A stretch of 64,000 nucleotides of DNA from Parabacteroides distasonis (GCA_021531385.1 JAFBIR010000004.1:62001-126000); one strand, 5' to 3'. Shown: positions 26,486 to 35,557, counted from the first letter of the stretch. Numbers and translations are program-made. The notes: generated by a model from the sequence alone, not told the origin.

Positions 26486-26965
26486 ATGGACATCCTGTTT
26501 TACTTTTTATCCGCTATCTGCTTGTTGTTGGGCTTGATAGGTTGCTTCCTGCCTGTATTGCCCGGACCACCTATCGCCTATTTAGGGCTGTGGGCATTGC
26601 AAGCGACGGAGCGGGTTACGTTCTCTGCCTACGAATTGGTGTGGTGGGGTTGCTTGGTGCTTGTCGTGCAGGCTTTGGATTATCTGACTCCACTGTTGGG
26701 AACCAAATATAGCGGAGGGAGCCGAGCGGGTAATTGGGGCTGTATCCTTGGCACGATCGCAGGTATATTCCTTTTTGCTCCTTGGGGTATCATCCTGGGT
26801 CCTTTTATTGGCGCATTGGTTGGTGAGCTGATTGGCGGCAAACCGTTGCAAGAGGCGTTGCGGGCAGGTATGGGTGCATTCATTGGCTTCTTGCTGAGTG
26901 TAGTGTTGAAGGTAGCCCTTTGTGGCTACTTTTGCTACGAGGCAGTTGCTGGATTCATCCAATAA
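26486..26965 (+). CDS. DUF456 family membrane protein
   Basis: This 159-residue hydrophobic protein has about four membrane helices and Gly-rich turns. The family patterns GCFLPVLPGPPIAYLGLW (about 19-36) and the paired glycine-zipper stretches GCILGTIAGIFLF and GPFIGALVGELIGG are visible. The molecular role of DUF456 is not established. It sits alone between two toxin-antitoxin modules. A near-consensus -7 box (TATCTTCG, 26459-26466) precedes it. Confidence 0.85.
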   Translation: MDILFYFLSAICLLLGLIGCFLPVLPGPPIAYLGLWALQATERVTFSAYELVWWGCLVLVVQALDYLTPLLGTKYSGGSRAGNWGCILGTIAGIFLFAPWGIILGPFIGALVGELIGGKPLQEALRAGMGAFIGFLLSVVLKVALCGYFCYEAVAGFIQ

Positions 26966-26990
26966 CGCAATATGTTGCGCCTCTCTTTTA
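26966..26990 (+). terminator. Weak hairpin after the DUF456 gene
   Basis: CGCAA-TATG-TTGCG directly follows the stop codon and is followed by a mixed C/T tract (CCTCTCTTTTA). The stem is only 5 bp, so termination is uncertain. Confidence 0.35.
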
Positions 26991-27080
26991 GGGTGTATTC
27001 GTAATGCTTTTTTGCAAGAGGGTGGGCAAATTGTGAGAAAAGAATTTCTTCCGAGGAAGCGTTATATGTAATCTATTTCT

Positions 27081-27088
27081 TACATTTG
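27081..27088 (+). promoter_or_regulatory. -7 box directly before the HigB-like gene
   Basis: TACATTTG is a perfect TAnnTTTG box that ends 4 bp before the ATG at 27093. The transcript would begin at or next to the start codon, so the mRNA may be leaderless. Confidence 0.5.
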
Positions 27089-27092
27089 CAGC

Positions 27093-27440
27093 ATGGATAT
27101 AATTCGAGACATATTATTCTCTGATGAGTTTGAAAGTTTCTATCGAGATTTAGATGCTCGTATTAGAGAGAAATATGATTATACACTAAATATAGTAAGA
27201 ACATTTCGTATCGTAAACAGCAAATTCGTCAAGAAATTGGAAGCTTCTGATTTTTATGAGTTGCGTGTCTCAATCAGTTCTGATGAGTATAGGACAATTG
27301 TGTTTACCATTGATAATGAGAATTTCATGGAATGCCGACGTGTTCTGCTATTAAATTCATTTTTGAAAAAAGGGACGAAACAATATAAAGCAGAGATTAA
27401 ATCTGCTGAAAGAATTCTTGAAAGATATAAGGAGGATTAA
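27093..27440 (+). CDS. HigB/RelE-like toxin of a type II toxin-antitoxin pair
   Basis: This 115-residue protein has the RelE/HigB-type pattern: a helical N-terminus, then YELRVSISSDEYRTIVFTIDNENFMECRRVLLLNSFLKKGTKQYKAEIKSAERILERY. The ELR, a charged beta hairpin, LLNSFLKKG and a C-terminal helix are typical of the phage Gp49-like/HigB group that cuts ribosome-bound mRNA. The XRE antitoxin starts 2 bp after its stop, giving the toxin-first order of higBA. The fold is assigned from pattern only. Confidence 0.85.
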   Translation: MDIIRDILFSDEFESFYRDLDARIREKYDYTLNIVRTFRIVNSKFVKKLEASDFYELRVSISSDEYRTIVFTIDNENFMECRRVLLLNSFLKKGTKQYKAEIKSAERILERYKED

Positions 27441-27442
27441 TT

Positions 27443-27754
27443 ATGATAAAATTAGATAATAACAAGTTAGCATCGCTCAAATCGTTTGATGATCATTTGA
27501 AAGATGTATATGGAGAGGCGAATAGCCCGGCTCGTATGGAATTTGAGGCGAAATCAAAAGCGTGGTATTATGCTGAATTATTAAAGGATGAGCGTAAACG
27601 CCAGAAGATGACGCAGCAAGAGCTTGCTGAGCATATTGGAAAAAAGCGCGAATACATTTCCGCTCTTGAAAAAGGACAAACTGATATGCAGCTCTCTACT
27701 TTCTTAAGAATAGCTGACGCATTAGGGCTAAAATTCTCCTTGGTGTTGGGATGA
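27443..27754 (+). CDS. XRE-family antitoxin (HigA-like)
   Basis: This 103-residue protein has a helix-turn-helix in its C-terminal half ([41 protein letters not shown], about residues 52-93). Its N-terminal part would bind the toxin. It lies 2 bp after the HigB-like gene. HigA-type proteins bind their own promoter, which fits the short region before 27093. truA starts 20 bp further on the same strand, so read-through is possible. Confidence 0.9.
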   Translation: MIKLDNNKLASLKSFDDHLKDVYGEANSPARMEFEAKSKAWYYAELLKDERKRQKMTQQELAEHIGKKREYISALEKGQTDMQLSTFLRIADALGLKFSLVLG

Positions 27755-27773
27755 ACTTTGTGAAACAAGGGTT

Positions 27774-28529
27774 ATGAATAGGTATTTTGTTTATTTGGCT
27801 TATAATGGGAAGGCGTATAATGGATGGCAAGTGCAGCCAAACGGAATGACGGTGCAGCAACGGCTGGAGGAGGCCTTGACACTGTTGCTTCGTAAACCTG
27901 TATCGATTGTAGGTGCGGGGCGTACGGATGCCGGCGTGCATGCACGCTTAATGGTAGCTCACTTTGACTGGGAGGAGCCGATCGTTGATTTGTCGTTCTT
28001 GACAGAGAAGATGAATCGGGTATTACCCAAAGATATTGCGATTTATCGGATTGTGCCGGTGAGGGCCGATGCCCATGCCCGATTTGATGCGACCTCGCGT
28101 ACCTATCAATATCATATCACGACTTGTAAGGATCCTTTCCTTCATGAGTTTGCCTACAAGTGGCATGGACGCTTGGATGTGGAGAAGATGAATGAGGCCT
28201 GCTCTATTTTGTTCGATTATATTGATTTTACCAGTTTCAGTAAATTGCATACGGATGTGAAGACCAATAATTGCCGGATCATGCGTGCCGAATGGACGGC
28301 TGAGGGAGAGGGACGTTGGGTCTTCACGATTCAAGCGGATCGTTTCTTGCGGAATATGGTGCGTGCGATCGTAGGTACTTTGTTGGAGGTTGGCCGTGGA
28401 CGTATGAGTTTGGAGGAGTTTCGACAAGTGATTGAGGCGAAAGACCGTTGTCGAGCGGGTGTCTCTGTACCGGGTCAGGCCCTCTTTTTGGTGGATGTGG
28501 CTTATCCCGAGGAGTTGTTTGTAGGTTAA
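27774..28529 (+). CDS. truA: tRNA pseudouridine synthase A
   Basis: TruA makes pseudouridine at positions 38-40 of tRNA anticodon stem-loops. The 251 residues match the family. The catalytic Asp is in GRTDAGVHA (about residues 47-55). [13 protein letters not shown] and [18 protein letters not shown] are further TruA signatures. It is followed at 19 bp by a drug/metabolite-type transporter gene and then DUF3256, likely one transcript. Confidence 0.97.
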   Translation: MNRYFVYLAYNGKAYNGWQVQPNGMTVQQRLEEALTLLLRKPVSIVGAGRTDAGVHARLMVAHFDWEEPIVDLSFLTEKMNRVLPKDIAIYRIVPVRADAHARFDATSRTYQYHITTCKDPFLHEFAYKWHGRLDVEKMNEACSILFDYIDFTSFSKLHTDVKTNNCRIMRAEWTAEGEGRWVFTIQADRFLRNMVRAIVGTLLEVGRGRMSLEEFRQVIEAKDRCRAGVSVPGQALFLVDVAYPEELFVG

Positions 28530-28548
28530 GTATATGGAGGAATAACAC

Positions 28549-29445
28549 ATGTGGTTAGTGCTTGCTTTTTGTTCGGCTTTCTTGTTAGGTTGTTATGATG
28601 TCAACAAGAAGCTGTCGTTGAATGGGAATGCGGTGATTCCCGTATTGTTTTTGAACACCTTGTTCAGTAGTTTACTATTCGTTCCCTTTATCTTGCTTTC
28701 TTTTTATACGGATTGCTTGGATGGGACGATGGTGTATGTGCCGAAGGCTACTTTGGCGGAGCACTTGCGGGTGTTTGTCAAAGCCGTGATTGTCCTTTCT
28801 TCATGGATATCAGGCTATTTTGCATTGAAACATCTGCCATTAACATTGACCGGCCCAATCAAGGCGACACAACCCGTGCTGACCTTGCTGGGTGCATTGC
28901 TGATTTTCGGTGAGCGACTGAATGGGTATCAATGGGCGGGAGTTTTGTTTGCGATTGCCTCATTTTACCTGCTTTCCGCTTCTGGACGGAAGGAGGGCAT
29001 CCGCTTTACTCATAACCGATGGATTTGGCTCATGCTGGTTTCCATCACGATGGGTGCCGTAAGCGGTTTGTATGATAAGCATTTGATGCGTAGCATGGAT
29101 GTGATGACAGTGCAGGTGTGGTTTAACCTGTATCAGTTGGCGATCATGAGTGTGATCTTATTGACGCTTTGGTATCCGAACCGGCAGAAGAGCACGCCTT
29201 TTCAATGGCGTTGGAACATCATTTTCATCTCTGTGTTCCTCTGTGTGGCGGATTGGATCTACTTTTATGCGTTGACCTTCCCTGATTCGATGATCTCGAT
29301 TGTTTCGATGGTGAGACGTAGCAGTGTGTTGGTCACTTTCACGGCGGGTGCATTGTTCTTCCATGAAAAAAACTTAAAGAGTAAAGCGTTTGACCTGCTT
29401 TTGGTGTTGTTAGGAATGATATGCCTATATTTGGGCACGAAATAA
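28549..29445 (+). CDS. EamA/DMT-superfamily transporter
   Basis: The 298-residue protein is mostly hydrophobic, with about ten membrane helices in two EamA repeats. The first half includes LTLTGPIKATQPVLTLLGALLIFGERL, the second ALTFPDSMISIVSMVRRSSVLVTFTAG and the terminal LLLVLLGMICLYLGTK. The repeat boundary with Pro/Gly and an acidic residue (FGERL) is usual for DMT exporters. The substrate cannot be told. It sits between truA and a DUF3256 gene. Confidence 0.88.
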   Translation: MWLVLAFCSAFLLGCYDVNKKLSLNGNAVIPVLFLNTLFSSLLFVPFILLSFYTDCLDGTMVYVPKATLAEHLRVFVKAVIVLSSWISGYFALKHLPLTLTGPIKATQPVLTLLGALLIFGERLNGYQWAGVLFAIASFYLLSASGRKEGIRFTHNRWIWLMLVSITMGAVSGLYDKHLMRSMDVMTVQVWFNLYQLAIMSVILLTLWYPNRQKSTPFQWRWNIIFISVFLCVADWIYFYALTFPDSMISIVSMVRRSSVLVTFTAGALFFHEKNLKSKAFDLLLVLLGMICLYLGTK

Positions 29446-29454
29446 AGATAGAAA

Positions 29455-30090
29455 ATGATCAGAAAAGGAATGATAAGCCTTTTGGCGCTTCTGACCCTCT
29501 GCGGTTTGCGGGCGCAAGACATGGCAAGTGTGTTCACGGCCATGCCAAATCAATATATCCCTCAGTTAGAGGATGCGTGGCGTAAGGACTTGGTGGAGCT
29601 TTACCGGTCGGGCAAGGAGGCGCGCTTGAAGAATACGATGAATGGCTATTCTACGTTGCTGAACTTAACTGATGATTACCTTTGCTTACGCACGACTGAT
29701 CGGAGCGAGGTGGAGATGAAGTTGCTGCCGTTGGTGAATAATACGTTTGTGGTCTGTATGGTTACGACGGTAGAGGGACCGGTGGCGGATAGCCGTATCG
29801 CCTTCTTTACTACGGAGTGGGCATCGCTGCCTACGGAAGATTTGTTGTCGTTGCCGGAGGGACGTTGGTATATCAAGGAGGGAGCTGAGGCCGATGAGGT
29901 ATTTCCTGAGTTGAATGCCGCTTTGGATATGGATCTGTTTCGCTATCAGTTGAGCGCTACGGAGAACACGTTAAGCATCACCTATACCACACCGCTTTAT
30001 GTGGAGGATAAAATAAAAGAGCGGCTACAACCCTTTTTGCAGGCTGAGCCGCTCTGTTTGCGTTGGCAACACGGCCATTTCCGTCAATAG
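29455..30090 (+). CDS. DUF3256 family exported protein
   Basis: This 211-residue protein has a signal peptide (about 1-19, ending LRAQD). The body matches DUF3256, a Bacteroidetes-only family, with MASVFTAMPNQYIPQLEDAWRKDLVELYRSG at the start of the mature part. Function unknown. It begins 9 bp after the transporter stop. Its last 7 bp overlap the end of the convergent S10 peptidase, and a hairpin in its 3' part probably serves as terminator of that peptidase. Confidence 0.85.
   Translation: MIRKGMISLLALLTLCGLRAQDMASVFTAMPNQYIPQLEDAWRKDLVELYRSGKEARLKNTMNGYSTLLNLTDDYLCLRTTDRSEVEMKLLPLVNNTFVVCMVTTVEGPVADSRIAFFTTEWASLPTEDLLSLPEGRWYIKEGAEADEVFPELNAALDMDLFRYQLSATENTLSITYTTPLYVEDKIKERLQPFLQAEPLCLRWQHGHFRQ
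30009..30055 (-). terminator. Intrinsic terminator of the S10 peptidase, inside the DUF3256 gene
   Basis: AGAGCGGCT (30018-30026) and AGCCGCTCT (30047-30055) form a 9-bp stem. Read on the minus strand, the stem is followed by a T-rich tract (TTTTATTTTAT), as expected of an intrinsic terminator. It lies within the coding end of the convergent gene. Confidence 0.7.
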
Positions 30091-31562
30091 GCTGCCGGCT
30101 GCATAGGCTTAGGCGTTGTCTGCTTGAAGAACTCACGCAGATCGTCGTTCGCCTGAATCATATCTTCTTTGCGAATATACATCATGTGGCCACTGCGATA
30201 GCCCTTGAAGAAGAAGCGATTCTGGAATTTCCCACTCTTGTCCATCTGCCAGAAGTTGTATTTGGCATTGAAATAGTCGCATGCTCCATCGTAGTATCCA
30301 GACTGCAAGAGTACATGCAAGTAGGGGTTTTGAGCCACTGCTTTCATCAGATTGCGCCCGGTGTTGTCACCATCCCGGTTCCACGGGTGTACAGGGCCGA
30401 ACAGGTAATACTCCAAGTCGGTCTTGTAGTTCAACTCGTTGCGCATATACCAGTTGATGGCTGGGGTAAAAGAGTGCTCCCAAGAGATCAACTCGGAGTT
30501 GTATTCCGGACGGTCGCCTCCATCCAACAGATCGATACCCCGATAGCGTGAATCCAAACGGCCGATGGTATAACCTTTATCTCTCAACAGTTCTTTCCAG
30601 AAAATCTGCGGTGAGATCTTCAGCCCATATTCCAAGAACTTCTCGGCTTTCACACCCGTATAGTGGGCCAATTGACGTGCGATTGCCTGTCTTTTCTCTG
30701 CGGACAGATGACCTCCCCAAGCGAGGGCTGGAATGTAGGTGTCAATAGTGAATTGCTCTACCTCCGGAAGGATCTCTAATAAATCTTTTTGCTGCAAATC
30801 GTTGGGCAGAACCTTATGATACCAAGCCGTGGCTGCCATATAGGGCAAGGTTAATGCCTCGTCAACCGGTCCGTCACGACGGATACCTAACTCTGTCGGA
30901 GAAACCAACACGACACCGTTGAGGAATAGTTGATGTCTGCTTTGCAGCTCTTGTGCCAATCCAGACACACGGGTTGTACCATAGCTTTCGCCAATCAGAT
31001 ATTTGGGTGAGGTCCAGCGATTCACACGGGTGACAAAGGTTGTGATCCATTTCGCTAAATAGGTCACATCTTCGTTCACTCCGAAGAACTGCTTGCGATC
31101 TACGTTCTCATTGAGTATGCGGGAGTAGCCGGTATTCACCGGATTCACATAGACAATGTCTGCCACATCGAGGATGGAATAGGGGTTGTTGCCAAGTCCA
31201 TAGGGCTGTACGGGATTTCCTTCGTCGTCCAAGTTCAGCAAAACAGGACCGGTATAGGCGATTTGCATCCAAACAGAGGCTGTGCCTGGACCTCCGTTGA
31301 AGGAGATCACCAAAGGACGAGTGGAGCGATCTTTGATGCCGTCTCGTTCATAGTACGTGTAATTGACAGCGGCGATGGGATTGCCTTGTTCATCCCAAAC
31401 GGGTTGATTGCCGGTAGTCGCATGGTAGCTCATCGCGACTCCTTTGATGGTTGTTTGATGTTGGGTGACAACTGCTGTGTCAGGATTGATGTGCATTTGG
31501 GCGCTGAGTGATTGCCAACTTAAAGCAATTAAGCATCCAATGAATAAATAAAGACTCTTCAT
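30084..31562 (-). CDS. Exported serine carboxypeptidase (peptidase S10)
   Basis: This 492-residue protein has a signal peptide (about 1-21). The S10 family motifs are in order: ISFNGGPGTASVWM (oxyanion-hole region, about residue 87), the nucleophile in IGESYGTTRVS (about residue 190), the Asp region around YDGACDYFN, and the His in SGHMMYI near the C-terminus. It should trim C-terminal residues from peptides in the periplasm or outside. It is monocistronic, with its own -7 box and a terminator inside the convergent gene. Confidence 0.93.
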   Translation of the reverse strand: MKSLYLFIGCLIALSWQSLSAQMHINPDTAVVTQHQTTIKGVAMSYHATTGNQPVWDEQGNPIAAVNYTYYERDGIKDRSTRPLVISFNGGPGTASVWMQIAYTGPVLLNLDDEGNPVQPYGLGNNPYSILDVADIVYVNPVNTGYSRILNENVDRKQFFGVNEDVTYLAKWITTFVTRVNRWTSPKYLIGESYGTTRVSGLAQELQSRHQLFLNGVVLVSPTELGIRRDGPVDEALTLPYMAATAWYHKVLPNDLQQKDLLEILPEVEQFTIDTYIPALAWGGHLSAEKRQAIARQLAHYTGVKAEKFLEYGLKISPQIFWKELLRDKGYTIGRLDSRYRGIDLLDGGDRPEYNSELISWEHSFTPAINWYMRNELNYKTDLEYYLFGPVHPWNRDGDNTGRNLMKAVAQNPYLHVLLQSGYYDGACDYFNAKYNFWQMDKSGKFQNRFFFKGYRSGHMMYIRKEDMIQANDDLREFFKQTTPKPMQPAAY

Positions 31563-31598
31563 AACTTTATTTTGTTATTAAAACGAATAAATGACGGG

Positions 31599-31606
31599 CA
31601 AAAGTA
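31599..31606 (-). promoter_or_regulatory. -7 box of the S10 peptidase gene
   Basis: On the minus strand the sequence reads TACTTTTG, a perfect TAnnTTTG, 37 bp before the start at 31562. Confidence 0.6.
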
Positions 31607-31657
31607 CGATATTGTTTGATTTTGACAAATAAAATGATTGTATTTTTCGATTATTGC

Positions 31658-31665
31658 TATCTTTG
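31658..31665 (+). promoter_or_regulatory. -7 box of putP
   Basis: TATCTTTG is a perfect TAnnTTTG box 31 bp before ATG 31696. TTG at 31638-31640 lies 17 nt upstream as a possible -33 box. Confidence 0.6.
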
Positions 31666-31695
31666 TGATCGTGAAATAGCAAAATTTGGAAGAGT

Positions 31696-33180
31696 ATGGA
31701 AGAAAATTTAGGTATCTATGTGTCGTTTTTTACGTATGCAGTGGCGATCTTAGGCATCGGCTTGTATTTCTGTTGGAAAACCAAAAATAATATGTCATCG
31801 TTCTTTTTGGGCGAGCGACAAATGAATCCGTGGGTAACCGCATTGAGTGCACAAGCCTCCGATATGAGTGCTTGGCTGTTTATGAGTTTGCCTGGTGCGG
31901 CCTGTTTGTTTGGCTATCAAGCCCTCTGGATTGCTTTAGGATTGGCGATTGGTACCTATTTAAATTGGAAGATTGTTGCTCGCCGCTTGCGTAGTTTCTC
32001 CTATTGCTTTGGTGATGCGATTACCGTACCGGAATATTTGCAACACCGTTTTCAGACAAACTCATTGGCCATTCGTTTGATTTGTTCCTCGATCATTTTG
32101 GTGTTTTTCCTCTTGTATGTGGCCTCCGGATTCAGTGCAGAGGCTAAGCTGTTTGAGGAACTATTTGGCATGAGTTATCGTCCGGCGCTTTTCTTAGGTG
32201 CCTTTATTATTGTATTCTATACTTTCTTTGGTGGCTTCTTGGCAGTCAGTTGGACCGATTTCTATCAAAGCATCTTGATGTTTTTTGCCTTGCTGATTGT
32301 GCCGATCATGGTCTTCTTCCAGTTGACGGGTGCGGATGTGGCTTCATTGTTCGAGGCAAATTATGTGAAAGAGACCCTTTTCTCGACACAGGATGGCCAT
32401 ACTTGGGGTGGCATCATCTCCGGTTTAGGGTGGGGATTGGGTTATTTTGGTATGCCACATATTTTGGTGCGTTTCATGGCTATACGTTCTGCCTCGGAGG
32501 TGAGACGTTCACGGATTATCGCTTTGGTATGGGTCTATCTCACGCTTTTTGCGGCTTTGGCGATTGGTCTGTTAGGACAGATTTATCTCTCACAGCAAGG
32601 AATTATCTATGAGAATCAAGCGGCAGCGGAACGTATTTTCATGCGTCTCTCCACGATGCTTTTCAACCCTTGGTTGGCTGGCGTGCTTTTCTCTGCGATC
32701 TTGGCTGCTATCATGAGTACGGTCGCCTCGCAGTTGCTGGTGGTTGGCTCAGCGATGGTCAATGACATTTATGCTGCTTTCACGAAACAGGTCTCTGATC
32801 GCCGTGCGATGTGGCTCAGCCGTTGTTCAGTTTTGCTGGTCACCTTGATTGCGATTGCCATCGCTTGGTTTCCGGATAGTACGGTCATGGGATTTGTCTC
32901 TTATGCGTGGGCAGGATTTGGTGCGACTTTCGCACCTGTTATTTTGCTCTCTTTGGTGTGGAAACGGTTGACGTTGAGAGGATCGCTTTGCGGTATGGTG
33001 GTAGGAGCGTTGAGTGTGATCGCCTGGGAGAGCTTCCATGTCTATGAGATAACAGGATTGTCGGCAATTGTGCCTTGCTTCTTCTTCTCAGCTTTGGTGA
33101 TTGTGATAGTTTCGTTATGTGACCAAGCACCGGATAAGGGGATTGTGGAGACATTTATGCAGGCAAAACAATTACAATAA
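31696..33180 (+). CDS. putP: Sodium/proline symporter
   Basis: This is a 494-residue sodium:solute symporter with about 13 membrane helices. GERQMNPWVTALSAQASDMSAWLFMSLPGAA is the PutP-type sodium-site and substrate region near residues 42-72. The later FYTFFGGFLAVSWTDFYQSILM and SAILAAIMSTVASQLLVVGSAMVNDIY are family signatures. Length and motifs match PutP well, so proline uptake is the likely role; other SSS substrates are not excluded. proB, proA and proC follow within 8 kb, linking uptake and synthesis of proline in the same region. Confidence 0.92.
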   Translation: MEENLGIYVSFFTYAVAILGIGLYFCWKTKNNMSSFFLGERQMNPWVTALSAQASDMSAWLFMSLPGAACLFGYQALWIALGLAIGTYLNWKIVARRLRSFSYCFGDAITVPEYLQHRFQTNSLAIRLICSSIILVFFLLYVASGFSAEAKLFEELFGMSYRPALFLGAFIIVFYTFFGGFLAVSWTDFYQSILMFFALLIVPIMVFFQLTGADVASLFEANYVKETLFSTQDGHTWGGIISGLGWGLGYFGMPHILVRFMAIRSASEVRRSRIIALVWVYLTLFAALAIGLLGQIYLSQQGIIYENQAAAERIFMRLSTMLFNPWLAGVLFSAILAAIMSTVASQLLVVGSAMVNDIYAAFTKQVSDRRAMWLSRCSVLLVTLIAIAIAWFPDSTVMGFVSYAWAGFGATFAPVILLSLVWKRLTLRGSLCGMVVGALSVIAWESFHVYEITGLSAIVPCFFFSALVIVIVSLCDQAPDKGIVETFMQAKQLQ

Positions 33181-33217
33181 TCATGGTTTTAAGGGCTAAA
33201 AACAGAAAAATAGCTAC

Positions 33218-33253
33218 TTTTTGGTGCATGATATTAATAAATTTGTATCTTTG
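33218..33253 (+). promoter_or_regulatory. Promoter of the XRE-cupin gene
   Basis: TTTTTG (33218-33223) is followed after 22 nt by a perfect -7 box TATCTTTG (33246-33253), 31 bp before ATG 33285. Confidence 0.6.
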
Positions 33254-33284
33254 GGGGGTTGCATAACATAACACTTCAATAAAA

Positions 33285-33839
33285 ATGAGCGAACAGATTC
33301 AACAAATAGCGGCACGTTTAGCTGGTTTGCGTGATGCTTTGGAGATCACTCCGGAAGAGATTGCGCAGGTGTGTCAGCTTTCTCCGGCGCAGTATCTGGA
33401 GCTGGAAAGTGGCGAGGTAGATATCCCTGTAGGTGTCTTGCACCGTATCTCACAGGCATATGGCATTGACTTGACAACGTTGATGTTTGGCGATGATCCG
33501 AAGATGAGTGCCTATTTCGTGACTCGTTTAGGAAAAGGTGTAACGGTGGAGCGTTCAAAGGCTTATAAATACCAGGGGTTAGCTGCCGGGTTCGCTGGTC
33601 GCAAGGCGGATCCTTTCTTGGTTACTGTTCATCCGAAACCCGAAGAGGAGCCGATTACACTCAACTCTCATGCCGGAGAGGAGTTTAACTTCGTGCTCTC
33701 TGGACGTTTGTTGGTGCGCTTGAATGGGAAGGATCTGATTCTGAATGAGGGCGACAGCATTTATTTCAATGCGGAGCTGCCTCATGGTATGAAGGCGTTA
33801 GATGATAAGAAAGTTAGTTTTTTGGCTATTATAATGTAG
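33285..33839 (+). CDS. XRE-family regulator with cupin domain
   Basis: The protein has 184 residues. The N-terminus is an XRE helix-turn-helix (about 8-65: LRDALEITPEEIAQVCQLSPAQYLELESGEVDIPVGVLHRISQAYGIDL). The C-terminus is a cupin sensor (about 105-184: HAGEEFNFVLSGRLLVRLNGKDLILNEGDSIYFNAELPHGMKAL). This architecture regulates metabolic genes in response to a small molecule. It lies 62 bp before an acyl-CoA ligase gene, its likely partner or target. Confidence 0.92.
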   Translation: MSEQIQQIAARLAGLRDALEITPEEIAQVCQLSPAQYLELESGEVDIPVGVLHRISQAYGIDLTTLMFGDDPKMSAYFVTRLGKGVTVERSKAYKYQGLAAGFAGRKADPFLVTVHPKPEEEPITLNSHAGEEFNFVLSGRLLVRLNGKDLILNEGDSIYFNAELPHGMKALDDKKVSFLAIIM

Positions 33840-33901
33840 TTTTTCTATAGGGTCTAAGTGAAGATAGAGTGGAATTTATATTCACTTAAACACAGGTATT
33901 T

Positions 33902-35557
33902 ATGTTAGAAAGATTTCTGGATCAAACGACGTTTGAGTCGCAGGCTGATTTCATTGCAAATTTGAAGATAAAGGTGCCGGAGGTATTCAACTTCGGCTAT
34001 GATGTGGTTGATGCTTGGGCGGCTGAGGAGCCGGAGCGGAAGGCTATGTGCTGGACCAATGACCATGGACAGCATGTGGATTTTACCTTTGCGGACATGA
34101 AGCGTTATACCGATCAGACAGCCTCTTATTTTCAGTCTTTGGGAATTGGACATGGCGACATGGTCATGTTGATTTTAAAGCGTCGTTATGAATTCTGGTT
34201 TTCCACCATCGCTTTACATAAATTAGGTGCGGTGGTGATTCCTGCGACCCATTTGTTGACGAAGAAAGACATCGTTTATCGGGCGAATGCCGCTACGATC
34301 AAGATGATTGTCTGTGCGGGCGAGGAGGTGATTCTGAAGCATGTGCAAGATGCATTGCCCGAGTCGCCGAGTGTGGAGAAGGTGGTCTCTGTAGGACCGT
34401 TGGTGCCTGAGGGTTTTGATGATTTCCAAGAGGGCATCCGAAAGGCGGCCCCATTTGTCCGTCCGGCTCATGTCAATAGCAACGATGATATTTCATTGAT
34501 GTATTTTACTTCTGGTACGACGGGTAATCCCAAGATGGTGGCTCATGATTTCACCTATCCGTTGGGGCATATTGTTACCGGTAGTTTCTGGCACAATCTG
34601 CATGAGGATAGTCTGCATTTGACGATTGCGGATACCGGATGGGGAAAAGCCGTGTGGGGCAAGTTGTATGGACAGTGGATCGCAGGTGCTACGGTCTTTG
34701 TCTATGATCATGAGAAGTTCACGCCAGCGGATATGCTGCAGATGATCCAAGATTATCGTATCACTTCGCTTTGCGCACCTCCAACGATTTTCCGTTTTTT
34801 GATTCGTGAGGATTTGACAAAGTACGATCTCTCTTCGCTGAAGTATTGCACAATTGCGGGTGAGGCGCTGAACCCGGCGGTTTATGATACTTTCTATAAA
34901 TTGACGGGTATCAAGCTAATGGAGGGGTTTGGTCAGACAGAGACGACTTTGACTATCGCTACTTTCCCGTGGATGGAGCCTAAACCGGGTTCGATGGGTG
35001 TGCCCAATCCGCAGTATGAAGTGGATTTGTTACGTCCCGATGGAACACGTGCAGAGGACGGTGAGCAGGGCCAGATTGTGGTTCGTACACGACATGGAAA
35101 GCCGCTTGGCCTTTTCAAGGAGTATTACAGAGATCCAGAGTTGACGCGTGAGGCTTGGCATGACGATGTGTATTACACCGGCGATGTGGCTTGGCGTGAT
35201 GAGGATGGTTATTATTGGTTTGTGGGACGTGCGGATGATGTGATCAAGAGCTCTGGCTACCGCATTGGCCCGTTTGAAGTGGAGAGTGCCTTGATGACGC
35301 ATCCGGCTGTGGTGGAATGTGCCATTACAGGTGTACCCGATGAGATTCGTGGTCAAGTTGTGAAAGCGACGATTGTCTTAGCGAAAGAATACAAGTCAAA
35401 GGCGGGCGAGGCTTTGATCAAAGAGCTGCAAGACCATGTGAAGCGGGTAACGGCTCCCTATAAATATCCGCGTGTTGTGGAGTTTGTGGAGGAGTTGCCG
35501 AAGACGATCAGTGGCAAGATCCGTCGAGTGGAAATTCGGGATAAAGATAATAAATGA
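33902..35557 (+). CDS. AMP-forming acyl-CoA synthetase
   Basis: This is a 551-residue ANL-superfamily ligase. The P-loop-like motif A3 is MYFTSGTTGNPKM (about residue 200), followed by GFGQTETT, YYTGDVAWRDEDGYYWFVGRADDVIKSSGYRIGPFEVE and the catalytic Lys in PKTISGKIRR. It activates a carboxylic acid, probably a short- or medium-chain acid, as acyl-AMP and then acyl-CoA. The XRE-cupin regulator lies directly upstream. Its stop overlaps the start of proB by 4 bp (ATGA), so translation is coupled, though no metabolic link is obvious. Confidence 0.93.
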   Translation: MLERFLDQTTFESQADFIANLKIKVPEVFNFGYDVVDAWAAEEPERKAMCWTNDHGQHVDFTFADMKRYTDQTASYFQSLGIGHGDMVMLILKRRYEFWFSTIALHKLGAVVIPATHLLTKKDIVYRANAATIKMIVCAGEEVILKHVQDALPESPSVEKVVSVGPLVPEGFDDFQEGIRKAAPFVRPAHVNSNDDISLMYFTSGTTGNPKMVAHDFTYPLGHIVTGSFWHNLHEDSLHLTIADTGWGKAVWGKLYGQWIAGATVFVYDHEKFTPADMLQMIQDYRITSLCAPPTIFRFLIREDLTKYDLSSLKYCTIAGEALNPAVYDTFYKLTGIKLMEGFGQTETTLTIATFPWMEPKPGSMGVPNPQYEVDLLRPDGTRAEDGEQGQIVVRTRHGKPLGLFKEYYRDPELTREAWHDDVYYTGDVAWRDEDGYYWFVGRADDVIKSSGYRIGPFEVESALMTHPAVVECAITGVPDEIRGQVVKATIVLAKEYKSKAGEALIKELQDHVKRVTAPYKYPRVVEFVEELPKTISGKIRRVEIRDKDNK

